Below, one piece after another: positions 32,357 to 42,315 of a stretch of DNA of 43,625 nt (position 1 is its first letter; every line of letters begins with the position of its first letter). The notes beneath the pieces are model-generated. The model ran no database searches. It worked only from the letters and a program-made list of their open reading frames with translations, and was not told where the DNA came from. The stretch spans positions 1-43,625 of the forward strand of contig DDTD01000021.1 of NCBI GenBank assembly GCA_002344005.1, read 5' to 3'. Origin of the DNA: Ignavibacteria bacterium UBA2373. GTDB lineage: Bacteria; Bacteroidota; Ignavibacteria; Kapaibacteriales; UBA961. The translations under genes and the position numbers were made by a program.

Positions 32357-35300
32357 AAAAAAATATGAGCGCAAAATATGGTGTTTTCATCATTGGCTTT
32401 AGTATCCTTTCTGCATTATCTGCTTTATTATTGATACAAAGCGAGAGTGTAACAAGTGAAGAAGGTGATTTAGCACACAACTTGTCACAACGAGAACTCT
32501 GGGAATGGATGCGCTATCATGACCCGGCGACAGGGAAGATTCCACACAATGTTAGAAAATCTGAACTCGAATATGCATTAGAATTACCACACCATAGATT
32601 TGACAAAAGCGAGCAAGCACTTTCATCACAATGGAAATCAATCGGACCTTGGAATGTAGGGGGGCGAACACGTGCTGTTGCTTATGATATTCGCAATGAG
32701 AATATTATTATGGCTGCCGGAGTATCAGGTGGAATGTGGCGTTCGACGGATGCCGGCTTAACATGGAAAAAAACTTTTTCTCCAAGGCAATTACAGAGTG
32801 TCACATCATTAGTCCAAGATACTCGTGAGGGACATGAAGAAATATGGTATGCTTCATCAGGTGAGATATGGGGTAATTCGGCAGAAATCAGTGGTGATGG
32901 CATTCTCAAAAGTACAGATAATGGATTAACGTGGAATTTTTTACAAGAAACTACTTCCGGAACACCCGGCAGTTGGGATAAAGGTTTTGATTATATCTGG
33001 CGAATAGTTACGGATCATTCCAACATCAACCAAGATGTAGTTATGGCTGCGTATGCTCTCGGAGGCATAAGTCGCTCGACGGATGGCGGTGCATCATGGA
33101 CAAATGTCTTAGGTGGGTTTGGTAATAATTCTTCTCTTTTTTCGGAAATTGCTATATCAAAAGACGGCATTTTCTATGCAACGTTAAGCAGCTATGGTAC
33201 AAATCAGAATTCAAATTCTGTACATGGTGGAATTTATCGTTCAACAGATGGTATTCGTTGGACAAATATTACGCCTGCCACTTTCCCCAAAAAATACGGA
33301 AGAATAGCAATCGGTATATCACCATCGGATGAAAATTTAGTTTATTTTTTAGCGCATACTCCCGGTACGGGTAAACGATATGTCAGCCGCAGAGGTGATG
33401 AAGATTGGAATAGTCTTTTCACATATCGCTATATAGCAGGTGATGGCAGCGGAGTACAAGGAAAATGGGATAATTTAACAGAAAATGTACCCGACCTTGG
33501 AGGAGCTTTTGGAACATATAATGCCCAAGGCAGTTATAATATGTATATTAAAGTTCATCCTGATAATTCTGATATTGTGTTCATCGGCGGTACAAATATT
33601 TATCGTTCAATCGATGGATGTAAAAGTAATAATTACACATGGTGCGGTGGTTATGAACCAAATTCTACTTTACCCGAATATGGTGTATATCCCAATCATC
33701 ATCCTGATTGCCATGAATTAATTTTTCTAAAGTCGAATCCGAATAAAGCTCTTTCTTCAACGGATGGTGGTGTTGAATATACAGAAAATATAGTAGCCGA
33801 TAAAGTACAGTGGATTTCACGAAATAATGGATATTTAACGACACAATTTTATACATTGGCTGTTGATGAAAATCCACAAAACAATCGAATAATGGGTGGT
33901 TTACAAGATAATGGTACATTATTTACATCATCCAATCAGCCGCAAAATCCATGGGCTGCACCCGGTTTGGGTGATGGTTCATATTGTGACTTTGGAAAAA
34001 ATAATCGTGTCTATATGTCACGTCAATTAGGTCGCATGGAGCATTACGAATTAGATAATAATGGTAATGTTTTAAAAAAAGGACGATTTGACCCTATTGG
34101 TGGAAAAGGATATTTATTTATTAATCCTTATATACTTGACCCTAACGATAAAGCCAAATGTTATCTTGCCGGTGGTAAAATCTTGTGGCGAAATAATAAT
34201 TTATTGGAAATAGGTTTCGGACAAAAAGATTCTGTCAGCACAAATTGGGATTCTTTACCTGCAACCAGAATTGAAGGTAATGCACAACATGCAATTAGTG
34301 CATTGGCTTTGGGAAAAAATTCCTCAGTACTCTATTATGGTACTTCACAGGGTAAATTGTATCGCTTAGATGATGCTACAAAAGGACAACCTGTGCCGAA
34401 AGAGTTAAAAGGTAGTTTTCCTACTGCTTACATTAGTTCTATTGTTGTGGACAATGATAATGCGGATCATGTTGTATTGTGTTTTTCAAATTATGGTGTA
34501 CAAAGTATTTTTGCAACTTTTGATGGCGGAAATACATGGTCATCAGTCGGTGGAAACTTAGATCGTCATCCAAAAGGAACTGCAAATGCTCCTGCAGTAA
34601 AATGTGTAGAAATTATACAATATCGTGGAAAAAAAGTGTATTATGTCGGAACAAGTGTAGGAGTGTTTTCTACGATGTTTCTCAATGGCAATAAAACTGT
34701 GTGGGTGCAAGAAGGTGATAGTGACATCGGCAATGTTCCTGCTGATATGATTAAAGTCCGTCAAGCAGATACTATGGTTTTCGTGGCAACACATGGAGCA
34801 GGTGTTTATAGTGCTAAGGTAAATCAAATTCCAATATTGTCAGAAAAAGTTGAATTAGAAAGTCCCAATAATGATGCTAAAGGATTCTATTCCACAGCCG
34901 TTCTGCAATGGAAGTCGGCATTATATGCCCAATATTATGAAGTACAAATTTCAACAAAACCTGATTTTTCTGAATCTGTTTTTTCTTCTGAAGCATTATC
35001 AGAACGTCAATATACTTTTAATAATATCGAAAACGGTTTAGTGACATATTATTGGCGTGTTCGTGGTTTGAATGAATTTGGAGAAGGTATATGGTCTGAC
35101 GTGCGGACATTTATTTCTGTTGTTGGTACCGCATCACTTATTGCTCCGGAAACAAATGCACAAAATGTTCAAAGAAATCCATTATTCCGATGGCAAAATG
35201 TGGAAGAAGCGACAAAATATCATTTACAAGTTTCCTCATCGTTTTCCTTTGTGACGATAGACTTTCAAGACTCCACATTATCAGGAACTCAATACCAGTC

Positions 35301-35679
35301 ATCAATTTTAGATGCAGACAAACAGTACTTTTGGAGGGTAAGAGCAGGCAACGGAGATGGCTGGGGTGATTTTTCTTCACGTTATAGGTTCAAAACAGGT
35401 ACGCTGGTTCCGGTAACGGATAATACGCAACAAATAATACGAGTATATCCTGTGCCTGTACACACTATTCTCCGTATTGAGTTACCTGAATATATTGAGG
35501 GCAATATTAGGATGGAAATTAGAGATATTAGAGGAGGGATAGTCTTAAAAAAAATATTGCAGACTACATCGAAAATCAATAGCATTGATTTGACCGATAT
35601 ATCAAACGGGTCATATACATTGCGAATGGTTGGAAAAAATGCACAAGTTATCTATTCACAACAAATCATTAAACAATAG
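32353..35679 (+). CDS. Large secreted protein: BNR/sortilin-type propeller, two FN3 domains, T9SS tail
   Basis: An 1108-residue protein with an N-terminal hydrophobic signal (YGVFIIGFSILSALSALLLI). Residues 90-830 contain BNR/Asp-box repeats of the VPS10/sortilin kind (GGMWRSTDAGLTWKK, GILKSTDNGLTWNF, GISRSTDGGASW, GIYRSTDGIRWTNI), a propeller. Two fibronectin type III domains follow (around 840-940, ending YYWRVRGLNEFGEG, and around 945-1025, ending YFWRVRAGNGDGWG), then a T9SS tail (YPVPVHTILRIELPEY, MEIRDIRGG, NGSYTLRMVG). It is probably a secreted adhesin, glycan-binding or hydrolytic protein. ATG 32353 overlaps manC by 4 bases. Confidence 0.9.
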   Translation: MKKNMSAKYGVFIIGFSILSALSALLLIQSESVTSEEGDLAHNLSQRELWEWMRYHDPATGKIPHNVRKSELEYALELPHHRFDKSEQALSSQWKSIGPWNVGGRTRAVAYDIRNENIIMAAGVSGGMWRSTDAGLTWKKTFSPRQLQSVTSLVQDTREGHEEIWYASSGEIWGNSAEISGDGILKSTDNGLTWNFLQETTSGTPGSWDKGFDYIWRIVTDHSNINQDVVMAAYALGGISRSTDGGASWTNVLGGFGNNSSLFSEIAISKDGIFYATLSSYGTNQNSNSVHGGIYRSTDGIRWTNITPATFPKKYGRIAIGISPSDENLVYFLAHTPGTGKRYVSRRGDEDWNSLFTYRYIAGDGSGVQGKWDNLTENVPDLGGAFGTYNAQGSYNMYIKVHPDNSDIVFIGGTNIYRSIDGCKSNNYTWCGGYEPNSTLPEYGVYPNHHPDCHELIFLKSNPNKALSSTDGGVEYTENIVADKVQWISRNNGYLTTQFYTLAVDENPQNNRIMGGLQDNGTLFTSSNQPQNPWAAPGLGDGSYCDFGKNNRVYMSRQLGRMEHYELDNNGNVLKKGRFDPIGGKGYLFINPYILDPNDKAKCYLAGGKILWRNNNLLEIGFGQKDSVSTNWDSLPATRIEGNAQHAISALALGKNSSVLYYGTSQGKLYRLDDATKGQPVPKELKGSFPTAYISSIVVDNDNADHVVLCFSNYGVQSIFATFDGGNTWSSVGGNLDRHPKGTANAPAVKCVEIIQYRGKKVYYVGTSVGVFSTMFLNGNKTVWVQEGDSDIGNVPADMIKVRQADTMVFVATHGAGVYSAKVNQIPILSEKVELESPNNDAKGFYSTAVLQWKSALYAQYYEVQISTKPDFSESVFSSEALSERQYTFNNIENGLVTYYWRVRGLNEFGEGIWSDVRTFISVVGTASLIAPETNAQNVQRNPLFRWQNVEEATKYHLQVSSSFSFVTIDFQDSTLSGTQYQSSILDADKQYFWRVRAGNGDGWGDFSSRYRFKTGTLVPVTDNTQQIIRVYPVPVHTILRIELPEYIEGNIRMEIRDIRGGIVLKKILQTTSKINSIDLTDISNGSYTLRMVGKNAQVIYSQQIIKQ

Positions 35680-35691
35680 CGATATTTTATT

Positions 35692-38244
35692 ATGAAACCC
35701 AAAGCAATATATATAGTTTCCGCAACTGTTCCTGAACGAATTTCTGCACTCAAAGAAATTGCCTACAATTATTGGTGGTCTTGGAATTATGATGCACAAG
35801 ATTTATTCATTCGTATTGATAAAGAATTATGGGAAGAAGTTAATCATAATCCTGTGATGTTACTGAATAAGACTCCAATTGAGAGATTTATAGAGTTATC
35901 CGAGCAAAGTGATTTCGTGAGTTCTTTGGACTCTGTGTATTCATCATTTAGAAAATACATGGAATCATCATCTTGGTTTTCAGAAAATTATCCCGGTAAT
36001 TTGAACCATATTACATATTTCTGCTTAGAATACGGTATAAATGAAAGTTTTCCCAATTATTCGGGTGGATTAGGTATCTTAGCCGGTGATCATTTAAAAT
36101 CAGCGAGCGATTTAGGTGTACCGATTATTGCCGTTGGATTATTATATCAAATGGGTTATTTTCGTCAACAAATTACCCAAGGTGGATGGCAAAATGAAAG
36201 TTATTATGAAAATGATTTTTTTTCAATGCCAATGATTCTTGTACGGGATGCAAATGGTGACCCTGTCGTAATTGATATACAATTACCCAAAGGAAAATGT
36301 TATGCGTATATATGGCAAGTACAAGTTGGGCGTGTTTCTCTTTATTTGTTAGATACCAATGTATCGCAAAATTCAGAGATACCACAGTATCAAGTGATTA
36401 CTAATCAGCTTTATGGGGGTAATAATGAAACACGAATTCAACAAGAAATATTGCTTGGGATAGGTGGTATCCGTGCATTAAGAGAATTGGGAATTAATCC
36501 AACAATTATTCATATTAATGAAGGACATGCTGCGTTTGCAGCTTTAGAATGTGCCCGATTTATTATGAAAGACTTTTCTTTAGATTTTCGTACAGCTGTA
36601 GAATTAACTCACGCAGGTTTAATTTTTACAACGCATACGCCTGTGCCCGCTGGCAACGAAGTCTTTCCTTCATCTCTGCTTGATTTATATTTTGATGGAT
36701 ATTGGCAACAGCTTGGTTTGCAAAGAGAAGAATTTTTGTTGTTGGGCAATATGGATGGAGTTGAAAATCCAGACTCCTTTTCCATGACAATATTAGCACT
36801 TCGTTTATCTTCCTTCCGCAATGGAGTAAGTGAGTTACATGGTAAAGTGGCTCGTTCTATGTGGAAAAATCTTTGGAGAGGTTTCCCTGATAATGATATA
36901 CCGATTCGTCATGTTACCAATGGAATTCACACATTAAGCTGGGTGTCCGAGGGACTTGCTGAATTGTATGACAGATATATTTCTCCACGTTGGCGTACCG
37001 AGACCCATGATAATACTGTATGGAATAAGGTACATTCTATTCCAAATGAAGAATTATGGCGAGTTCATAATCGTTATCGCGAAAGATTAGTTCTGTTTAC
37101 ACGAGATTATTTGTTGAAGAAACAAAAATCTATGCTGTCAGCATCTGGCAGAAGTCAAGTTAATTCCTATCTCAATCCCGATGCTTTAACTATTGGGTTT
37201 GCAAGGCGATTTGCTACATATAAACGTGCAACGTTATTGTTTAGCGATATGCCCAGACTACACAAAATTTTATGCAATGAAGAAAGACCTGTTCAACTTA
37301 TAATAGCAGGGAAAGCTCACCCACACGATACTGCTGGCAAAGAGATGATACAAAAAATTATCCATGATGTACGTGCCTATGGATTAGATAAACATGTTGT
37401 TTTTCTTGAAGATTACAGTATTGCCGTTGCCCGCCGATTAGTCAAAGGATGTGATGTTTGGCTAAATACTCCACGGCGACCGCATGAAGCCAGTGGAACG
37501 AGTGGAATGAAAGCAGCATTAAATGGATGTTTGCACGCAAGTATTCTCGACGGTTGGTGGGCAGAATCGTATAATGGTGAAAATGGTTTTGCTATCGGTA
37601 CAGGTGAGGAATATGGTGAAGCCAAAGATATGGACATTATTGAAGCTGCAACTCTTTATGAGTTACTTGAGCAGATTATTGTGCCTGAGTTCTATGAAAG
37701 AAATTACACTAAAGTTCCTGTTAAGTGGGTACAGCGGATGAAAAACTCAATTGCAACCTGTGCCGGACTCTTTTCAACACATAGAATGTTGAGAGATTAT
37801 ACGACTAAATTTTATATTCCTTCGATGAACCGAGCGATAGAACTACGAAGCGATGTCGCTAAAAAAGGAAAAGAGTTACGAGATTGGAAACATAAGGTTC
37901 GTTCATCTTGGGCTGATATTGAGATTATAGATGTGCAAGTTTATGGATTAGATACAGCAAATGTCGGTGGAAGTATGTATGTTAAAGCTGTTCTAAGACT
38001 TGGTAGTATGGATGTTTCCGACATTGTCGTGGAGGCATATCATGGTTCTGTTAATGCTGATGGATTTATCATAGATGGGCGATCAGTTGCATTAGATTAT
38101 ACAAATTCCGAAAGTGGTTATGCCGAATTTCGTGGTTCATATACCTGTCTTGATGGCGGTAAACAGGGGTGTACAGTAAGAGTGATTCCAACACATAAAT
38201 ATATGTATGATAATGCGGATATGCGACTTTGCACATGGGCTTGA
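35692..38244 (+). CDS. glgP: Alpha-glucan phosphorylase (GT35, with DUF3417-type N-terminus)
   Basis: An 850-residue enzyme that releases glucose 1-phosphate from glycogen or other alpha-1,4-glucans. The N-terminus (ATVPERISALKEIAYNYWWS) is the DUF3417 form seen in bacterial and archaeal 'type 2' phosphorylases. Further motifs are YFCLEYGINESFPNYSGG, LAGDHLKSASDLG, EGHAAFAALE, THTPVPAGNEVF, and the PLP-binding Lys in RRPHEASGTSGMKAAL. No glgA or glgB is next to it. The stop overlaps the acpS start by one base (TGATG). Confidence 0.94.
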   Translation: MKPKAIYIVSATVPERISALKEIAYNYWWSWNYDAQDLFIRIDKELWEEVNHNPVMLLNKTPIERFIELSEQSDFVSSLDSVYSSFRKYMESSSWFSENYPGNLNHITYFCLEYGINESFPNYSGGLGILAGDHLKSASDLGVPIIAVGLLYQMGYFRQQITQGGWQNESYYENDFFSMPMILVRDANGDPVVIDIQLPKGKCYAYIWQVQVGRVSLYLLDTNVSQNSEIPQYQVITNQLYGGNNETRIQQEILLGIGGIRALRELGINPTIIHINEGHAAFAALECARFIMKDFSLDFRTAVELTHAGLIFTTHTPVPAGNEVFPSSLLDLYFDGYWQQLGLQREEFLLLGNMDGVENPDSFSMTILALRLSSFRNGVSELHGKVARSMWKNLWRGFPDNDIPIRHVTNGIHTLSWVSEGLAELYDRYISPRWRTETHDNTVWNKVHSIPNEELWRVHNRYRERLVLFTRDYLLKKQKSMLSASGRSQVNSYLNPDALTIGFARRFATYKRATLLFSDMPRLHKILCNEERPVQLIIAGKAHPHDTAGKEMIQKIIHDVRAYGLDKHVVFLEDYSIAVARRLVKGCDVWLNTPRRPHEASGTSGMKAALNGCLHASILDGWWAESYNGENGFAIGTGEEYGEAKDMDIIEAATLYELLEQIIVPEFYERNYTKVPVKWVQRMKNSIATCAGLFSTHRMLRDYTTKFYIPSMNRAIELRSDVAKKGKELRDWKHKVRSSWADIEIIDVQVYGLDTANVGGSMYVKAVLRLGSMDVSDIVVEAYHGSVNADGFIIDGRSVALDYTNSESGYAEFRGSYTCLDGGKQGCTVRVIPTHKYMYDNADMRLCTWA

Positions 38245-38630
38245 TGATTGTTGGTACAGGTGTTGATATCGTTGAAGTTCAACGTATTAAAGAGTGTATT
38301 ACTAAGTATGGTGAGCAATTTTTAAGGCGAATATATTCCAAAGAAGAAATTGAGTACTGTACACAAAAGCCACAACATCAACAACATCTGTATTATGCTG
38401 TCAGATTTGCTGCGAAGGAAGCATTTGCAAAAGCACTCGGTACCGGTATTGGCAAAATCATTGCTTTTAAAGATATCGTAATTGCAAAAGATGACAAAGG
38501 AAAACCAAGTATTACAATTGTAAATAGAAACGGTCATGAATTAGTAAAAGATAGTGTGATTCATTGCTCATTGAGTCATACCCATCAATATGCCATTGCA
38601 ACAGTAATCATTGAACGTCATACAATGTAG
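38244..38630 (+). CDS. acpS: Holo-[acyl-carrier-protein] synthase
   Basis: A 128-residue phosphopantetheinyl transferase that activates ACP from CoA. Motifs: VGTGVDIVEVQRI at the start (the Asp binds Mg), YSKEEIEYC, FAAKEAFAKALGTGIG (the catalytic Glu/Lys helix), and VIHCSLSHTHQYAIATVII. I use ATG 38244, overlapping the glgP stop by one base; the frame also opens at TTG 38229 and ATG 38235. Coupling to glgP looks translational rather than functional. Confidence 0.95.
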   Translation: MIVGTGVDIVEVQRIKECITKYGEQFLRRIYSKEEIEYCTQKPQHQQHLYYAVRFAAKEAFAKALGTGIGKIIAFKDIVIAKDDKGKPSITIVNRNGHELVKDSVIHCSLSHTHQYAIATVIIERHTM

Positions 38631-38723
38631 TTACGGTAAGTATGTCTAAACTCTATAGCAGGTATTTATTTAATACGCTTAAATTCTATATTAATCGTCA
38701 AATCGAAAAAGAACAACATAAGT

Positions 38724-39257
38724 ATGAAACATAACTCTTACATATTCAGTTTTTTTGCGAGTACTATTATCGTCTTGTTTGCTCAACACGATGCCAAAGG
38801 TCAATTTAAGTTGACGGTAGTGGAGAAAATGGTACAGACGGCTCATCCATTGCCCAATATTACACATGAAAGACTACGTCAAATACTCTCTACAAAAGAC
38901 AGTAATCAAGTGATAATTTTTGATCTCAGAGAGGAAGATGAGTATGCTGTGAGCCATATCCGAAAGTCAATACACTTGGACGGTGAAATATCACTTGAAG
39001 AATTTATCAAACAGTACGGACCAATGATACGTGGTAAACTTGTTGTTTTTTATTGTTCAGTCGGATATAGAAGTTCAATTGCATTAGAGCGTCTGAAAAG
39101 TGTCATTGTCCAAAGCGGTGCCGTACAAATAGCCAATCTCTTAGGCGGTATCTTTCGGTGGTTTAATGAAGGAAATATAGTCGTCAACGCCAAAGGTTTG
39201 ACCAATGAGATGCATCCACATAATCAGTATTGGGGAAAACTTGTCCATCGTCGCTAA
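38724..39257 (+). CDS. Exported rhodanese-like domain protein
   Basis: A 177-residue protein with an N-terminal signal (SYIFSFFASTIIVLFAQHDAKGQ). The rhodanese domain (50-160) has IIFDLREEDEYAVSHIRKSI and the active-site loop FYCSVGYRSS with the sulfur-carrying Cys, then ANLLGGIFRWFNEG. It could move sulfane sulfur or sense redox state in the periplasm. It follows acpS by 93 bases and is convergent with the CruA-like gene, 10 bases from its stop. Confidence 0.9.
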   Translation: MKHNSYIFSFFASTIIVLFAQHDAKGQFKLTVVEKMVQTAHPLPNITHERLRQILSTKDSNQVIIFDLREEDEYAVSHIRKSIHLDGEISLEEFIKQYGPMIRGKLVVFYCSVGYRSSIALERLKSVIVQSGAVQIANLLGGIFRWFNEGNIVVNAKGLTNEMHPHNQYWGKLVHRR

Positions 39258-39267
39258 ATTTATATGA

Positions 39268-40896
39268 TTAACGCACTCTACCGCGAAGTTTATCAATTGA
39301 AAACCCAAAAAAATTAGTAAGCCACCAAAATAATCCTTCAACTCCGTGATGTCTTAATAAGAACTTGTATGCTTGTGGATGTTTTTTAGGAACTGTTGAC
39401 ATTAGTGTATTGTATGATTCCCATGTAAGCGAGTCTCTGAACAATTCAGCGCTGATATTTGCCGGCAAGTCATTCAAAATATCAAGAATAATATTCATGG
39501 TTTCGTTTACCGCTTGCTTTGGAAAATGGGATTTTCCCACCAAAAACTGTGCAAAATTTGCAGCAATAGATACATTCGCTTCATAAGCAGTTACTTGGGA
39601 CAAGTTCTTAGTATCCGTTTTATTTAATTTAAGGCAATGATCAAGAATAGATGTTGTCCTATCGAGATTTCTAATAAAACTACCAAAACCGCAGTATGTT
39701 AAAGGTGAGCTGAGACCTGCCGCATCGCCAAGACAAAGAATATTGTTTGTTGCGATATTTTTCTCTTGAAAAAGTGATTTATGAAGGTACGATGGAATAA
39801 TTCCAAATAAAGGCCTATTGACAATAAAATTTGTATCAGCTTTTTTGTAGGTATGAATTTGCTTAAAAAATATTTCATACAAAGAGAGCAGAGATCTGTT
39901 CTGCTTAGAGGTAATCTCGTCGTAAAAAAATAAATATGTGATGAATGAATTATCTTTACCCGGAAATCCTTCCCAGATTAACTGTCTGCCTGTTTCGTCG
40001 GCATCATCTAAGGTAAGTAGAATTTCACCAACTTCAGGATTCACTTCATCATGATTTTCACCAATTTTATAGTTTGATGCGATTGTACCGACAGTAGGAC
40101 AACAATGAGTAAGATGCCGTTTAGGGTTTAGTTGCTTAGAAACAGGTGAAAATGCTCCCATTGAATCAACAAATATTCTACTCGTTATTTCGATTGGATT
40201 ACCATCTCTTTCAATTGTGACAGAAACAGAATCAATATGAGAAGTTACATGTAAAAATTTTGAGTTATCAAAGATGGTATTTTCAGAATTTTCTAACTTT
40301 TCTCGACAAATATGTAATAGAGTATTTGCATCAATAGCAATATCCAATACATCATGCATCCACAGCGGAGGTGTTTTAACAGAGGAATTTGTGTCATTGA
40401 ATTTTATAAATCCGCCTAATGAGTAAAATTTGGCAATCACTTTATGTAACTCTTTATCACTTAGTAAGCCTACATCAACTATTTTTTTGATTTCAGCCAT
40501 AGATATGTTCCAGTCCCTGTGGGTATAGCCAACATGATACTGGTCGAAAATACAAACTCTATAACCATACACACATGACATCACAGCTGCATGAATAACA
40601 GCTAAACCACCACCGGCATAAATAATATCAAAGTCTGTTTTACGATTATGCTTCTTAGCAAAAGATATTGCAGGAATCGTCTTTTGTTTTATTGGATTGG
40701 GTGAATGGTGTTCATAATTTAACAAACGTTGGAACCAGTACGCACCTTGAGGTACCGACTCAAATTGTTCTACAGTTAAGGGATGTGATTTGTAGTAAGG
40801 AGTAAATATATTTGAAGAAACGTTTTCTTCATTAGGAGTTAAACAAATAGCCATATCTAACCTGATGTAAGTTTTCCAGTATGACGATAGATCCAC
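39268..40896 (-). CDS. CruA/CruP-type lycopene cyclase-like FAD protein
   Basis: A 542-residue flavoprotein. Its N-terminal half has a Rossmann FAD motif in FDIIYAGGGLAVIHAAVMS (about 90-108) followed by VCIFDQ and THRDWNISMAEI; the RDWNIS stretch is characteristic of the CruA/CruP lycopene-cyclase family. A second FAD segment, LCLGDAAGLSSPLTYCGFG (near 385-405), follows. The enzymes of this family convert lycopene to gamma-carotene in green sulfur bacteria and cyanobacteria. No other carotenoid gene is nearby, so the substrate is inference. The start is GTG 40896; ATG 40854 is an alternative with a weak upstream GG. Confidence 0.83.
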   Translation of the reverse strand: MDLSSYWKTYIRLDMAICLTPNEENVSSNIFTPYYKSHPLTVEQFESVPQGAYWFQRLLNYEHHSPNPIKQKTIPAISFAKKHNRKTDFDIIYAGGGLAVIHAAVMSCVYGYRVCIFDQYHVGYTHRDWNISMAEIKKIVDVGLLSDKELHKVIAKFYSLGGFIKFNDTNSSVKTPPLWMHDVLDIAIDANTLLHICREKLENSENTIFDNSKFLHVTSHIDSVSVTIERDGNPIEITSRIFVDSMGAFSPVSKQLNPKRHLTHCCPTVGTIASNYKIGENHDEVNPEVGEILLTLDDADETGRQLIWEGFPGKDNSFITYLFFYDEITSKQNRSLLSLYEIFFKQIHTYKKADTNFIVNRPLFGIIPSYLHKSLFQEKNIATNNILCLGDAAGLSSPLTYCGFGSFIRNLDRTTSILDHCLKLNKTDTKNLSQVTAYEANVSIAANFAQFLVGKSHFPKQAVNETMNIILDILNDLPANISAELFRDSLTWESYNTLMSTVPKKHPQAYKFLLRHHGVEGLFWWLTNFFGFSIDKLRGRVR

Positions 40897-41301
40897 ATAT
40901 ATAGTATTGCAACCATTAGTTTATCGAATAGCATAAAAGTAAATATCCTACGGATAATCAAGGAGTGTACTACAATTTGAATGAAAGGCAAACTTACGTC
41001 GTTGAAAAAAGAACATATCCAAGTGGGTAAAATATATCAGTATTGGATTAAGAGTCTCTCTACACTAAAAAATAACTAATTGCATATAATGATACTGTTT
41101 TCCAAAAAAAGAAACAAAATGATGAAATACAATTGACTGCAGATGAGGGAAAAGGTTGTTAAAATTACATCTCTATTTATTCAAATTTAGTACTTATAGA
41201 CAATTGAAATAAAAAAAAATCAAAAAAAAACTTAAAAAATTTGCATTGTTATCAAACTGTTTCGTATTTTTGCACCCCGTAATATAATTCTTTGATAAAT
41301 C
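40897..41301. other. Intergenic stretch (about 405 bases)
   Basis: Divergent intergenic region between the CruA-like gene and the nucleotidyltransferase gene. It is AT-rich with A tracts (41208-41236). Beyond the promoter listed at 41241-41272 I see no gene, hairpin or repeat. A short frame from 40981 has no family features. Confidence 0.6.
41241..41272 (+). promoter_or_regulatory. Bacteroidota-type promoter for the nucleotidyltransferase-metK run
   Basis: TATTTTTG (41265-41272) fits TAnnTTTG, with TTG at 41241-41243 (21-base spacer) or at 41246-41248 (16-base spacer). Transcription would start near 41279, about 23 bases before ATG 41302. Confidence 0.6.
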
Positions 41302-42276
41302 ATGCGGGCAATTATACCGGTTGCGGGAGTAGGGTCGAGACTTAGACCACATACATACACATTACCAAAAGTACTTCTCAACGTAGCTGGAAAACCAATT
41401 TTAGGTCATATCCTCGATAAGCTTCAATTACAAGGGATCAATGAAGCTACGATAATTGTTGGTTATATGGGGCACTTAATAGAGGAGTACGTAAAGTCAA
41501 ACTATGAGTTGAAGGTTGATTTTGTTGAACAAAATGAGCGTCTGGGACTAGGACATTCAATTTGGATTGCTCAACATACGTTTAATACTGATCCGATTCT
41601 TATAATTTTAGGCGATACTATCTTTGATGTTGATTTATCCGACGCTTTTTCACAGAATATAAATTCTTTAGGAGTTAAACAGGTCGAAGATCCCCGGCGT
41701 TTTGGTGTGGTTCAGATGAATGATAACTACATCGTTCGATTAGTAGAGAAACCTGAAGTACCACCCTCAAATCTTGCATTGGTCGGATTGTATTATATAA
41801 AAAACACAAGTTTACTCAAAGAGTGTCTCAGTAGATTGGTATCTGAAAATATTCGCACACGAAATGAATATCAGTTGACTGATGCTTTACAATTAATGAT
41901 TGACTGCGGTGAGAAATTTACAACATTTCAAGTAGAAGGTTGGTATGATTGTGGAAAACATGAAACTATACTCTCAACTAATCGCTATTTATTAGAACAC
42001 ACAACAACAGACGTAAAAATTGATGATACGGTAATCATCCCACCCGTGTTTATTGCACCTACATCTAAAATCAGCCGTTCAGTCATTGGACCTTACGCAA
42101 CTATTGCAGAGAATGCAGAAATTGTGGATAGCGTGGTGAAGAATAGTATTGTCGGTGATAATGCGATTGTTTCTGCTTCAGTTCTTGATCAATCAATAAT
42201 AGGAAATAGTGCAGTTGTTGGCGGTACCTTTTCTATATTAAATGTTGGAGATTCAAGCGAAATTAGTAAATTTTGA
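41302..42276 (+). CDS. Sugar-phosphate nucleotidyltransferase with left-handed beta-helix tail
   Basis: A 324-residue protein. The nucleotide motif is AGVGSRLRPHTYTLPKVLLN (8-27), with Val for the second Gly of the AGGxG loop. IILGDTIF holds the metal-binding Asp, and VEKPEVPP and EGWYDCGKHETIL follow. The C-terminal 80 residues are hexapeptide-like (SVIGPYATIAENAEIVDSVV, SIVGDNAIVSASVLDQSIIG), as in bifunctional G1P thymidylyl- and N-acetylglucosamine-1-phosphate transferases, but no acetyltransferase motif is evident. It probably makes an NDP-sugar for surface glycan. It is 39 bases upstream of metK, with which it is likely co-transcribed. Confidence 0.9.
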   Translation: MRAIIPVAGVGSRLRPHTYTLPKVLLNVAGKPILGHILDKLQLQGINEATIIVGYMGHLIEEYVKSNYELKVDFVEQNERLGLGHSIWIAQHTFNTDPILIILGDTIFDVDLSDAFSQNINSLGVKQVEDPRRFGVVQMNDNYIVRLVEKPEVPPSNLALVGLYYIKNTSLLKECLSRLVSENIRTRNEYQLTDALQLMIDCGEKFTTFQVEGWYDCGKHETILSTNRYLLEHTTTDVKIDDTVIIPPVFIAPTSKISRSVIGPYATIAENAEIVDSVVKNSIVGDNAIVSASVLDQSIIGNSAVVGGTFSILNVGDSSEISKF

Positions 42277-42315
42277 TAATCTGTTTATTAACTTATCTTA
42301 GGAATAAATTACTAC

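Noticed and set aside
42277..42315. Possible SAM riboswitch before metK
   Set aside because: Only 39 bases separate metK from the upstream gene, too short for any known SAM riboswitch, and no stem is visible.
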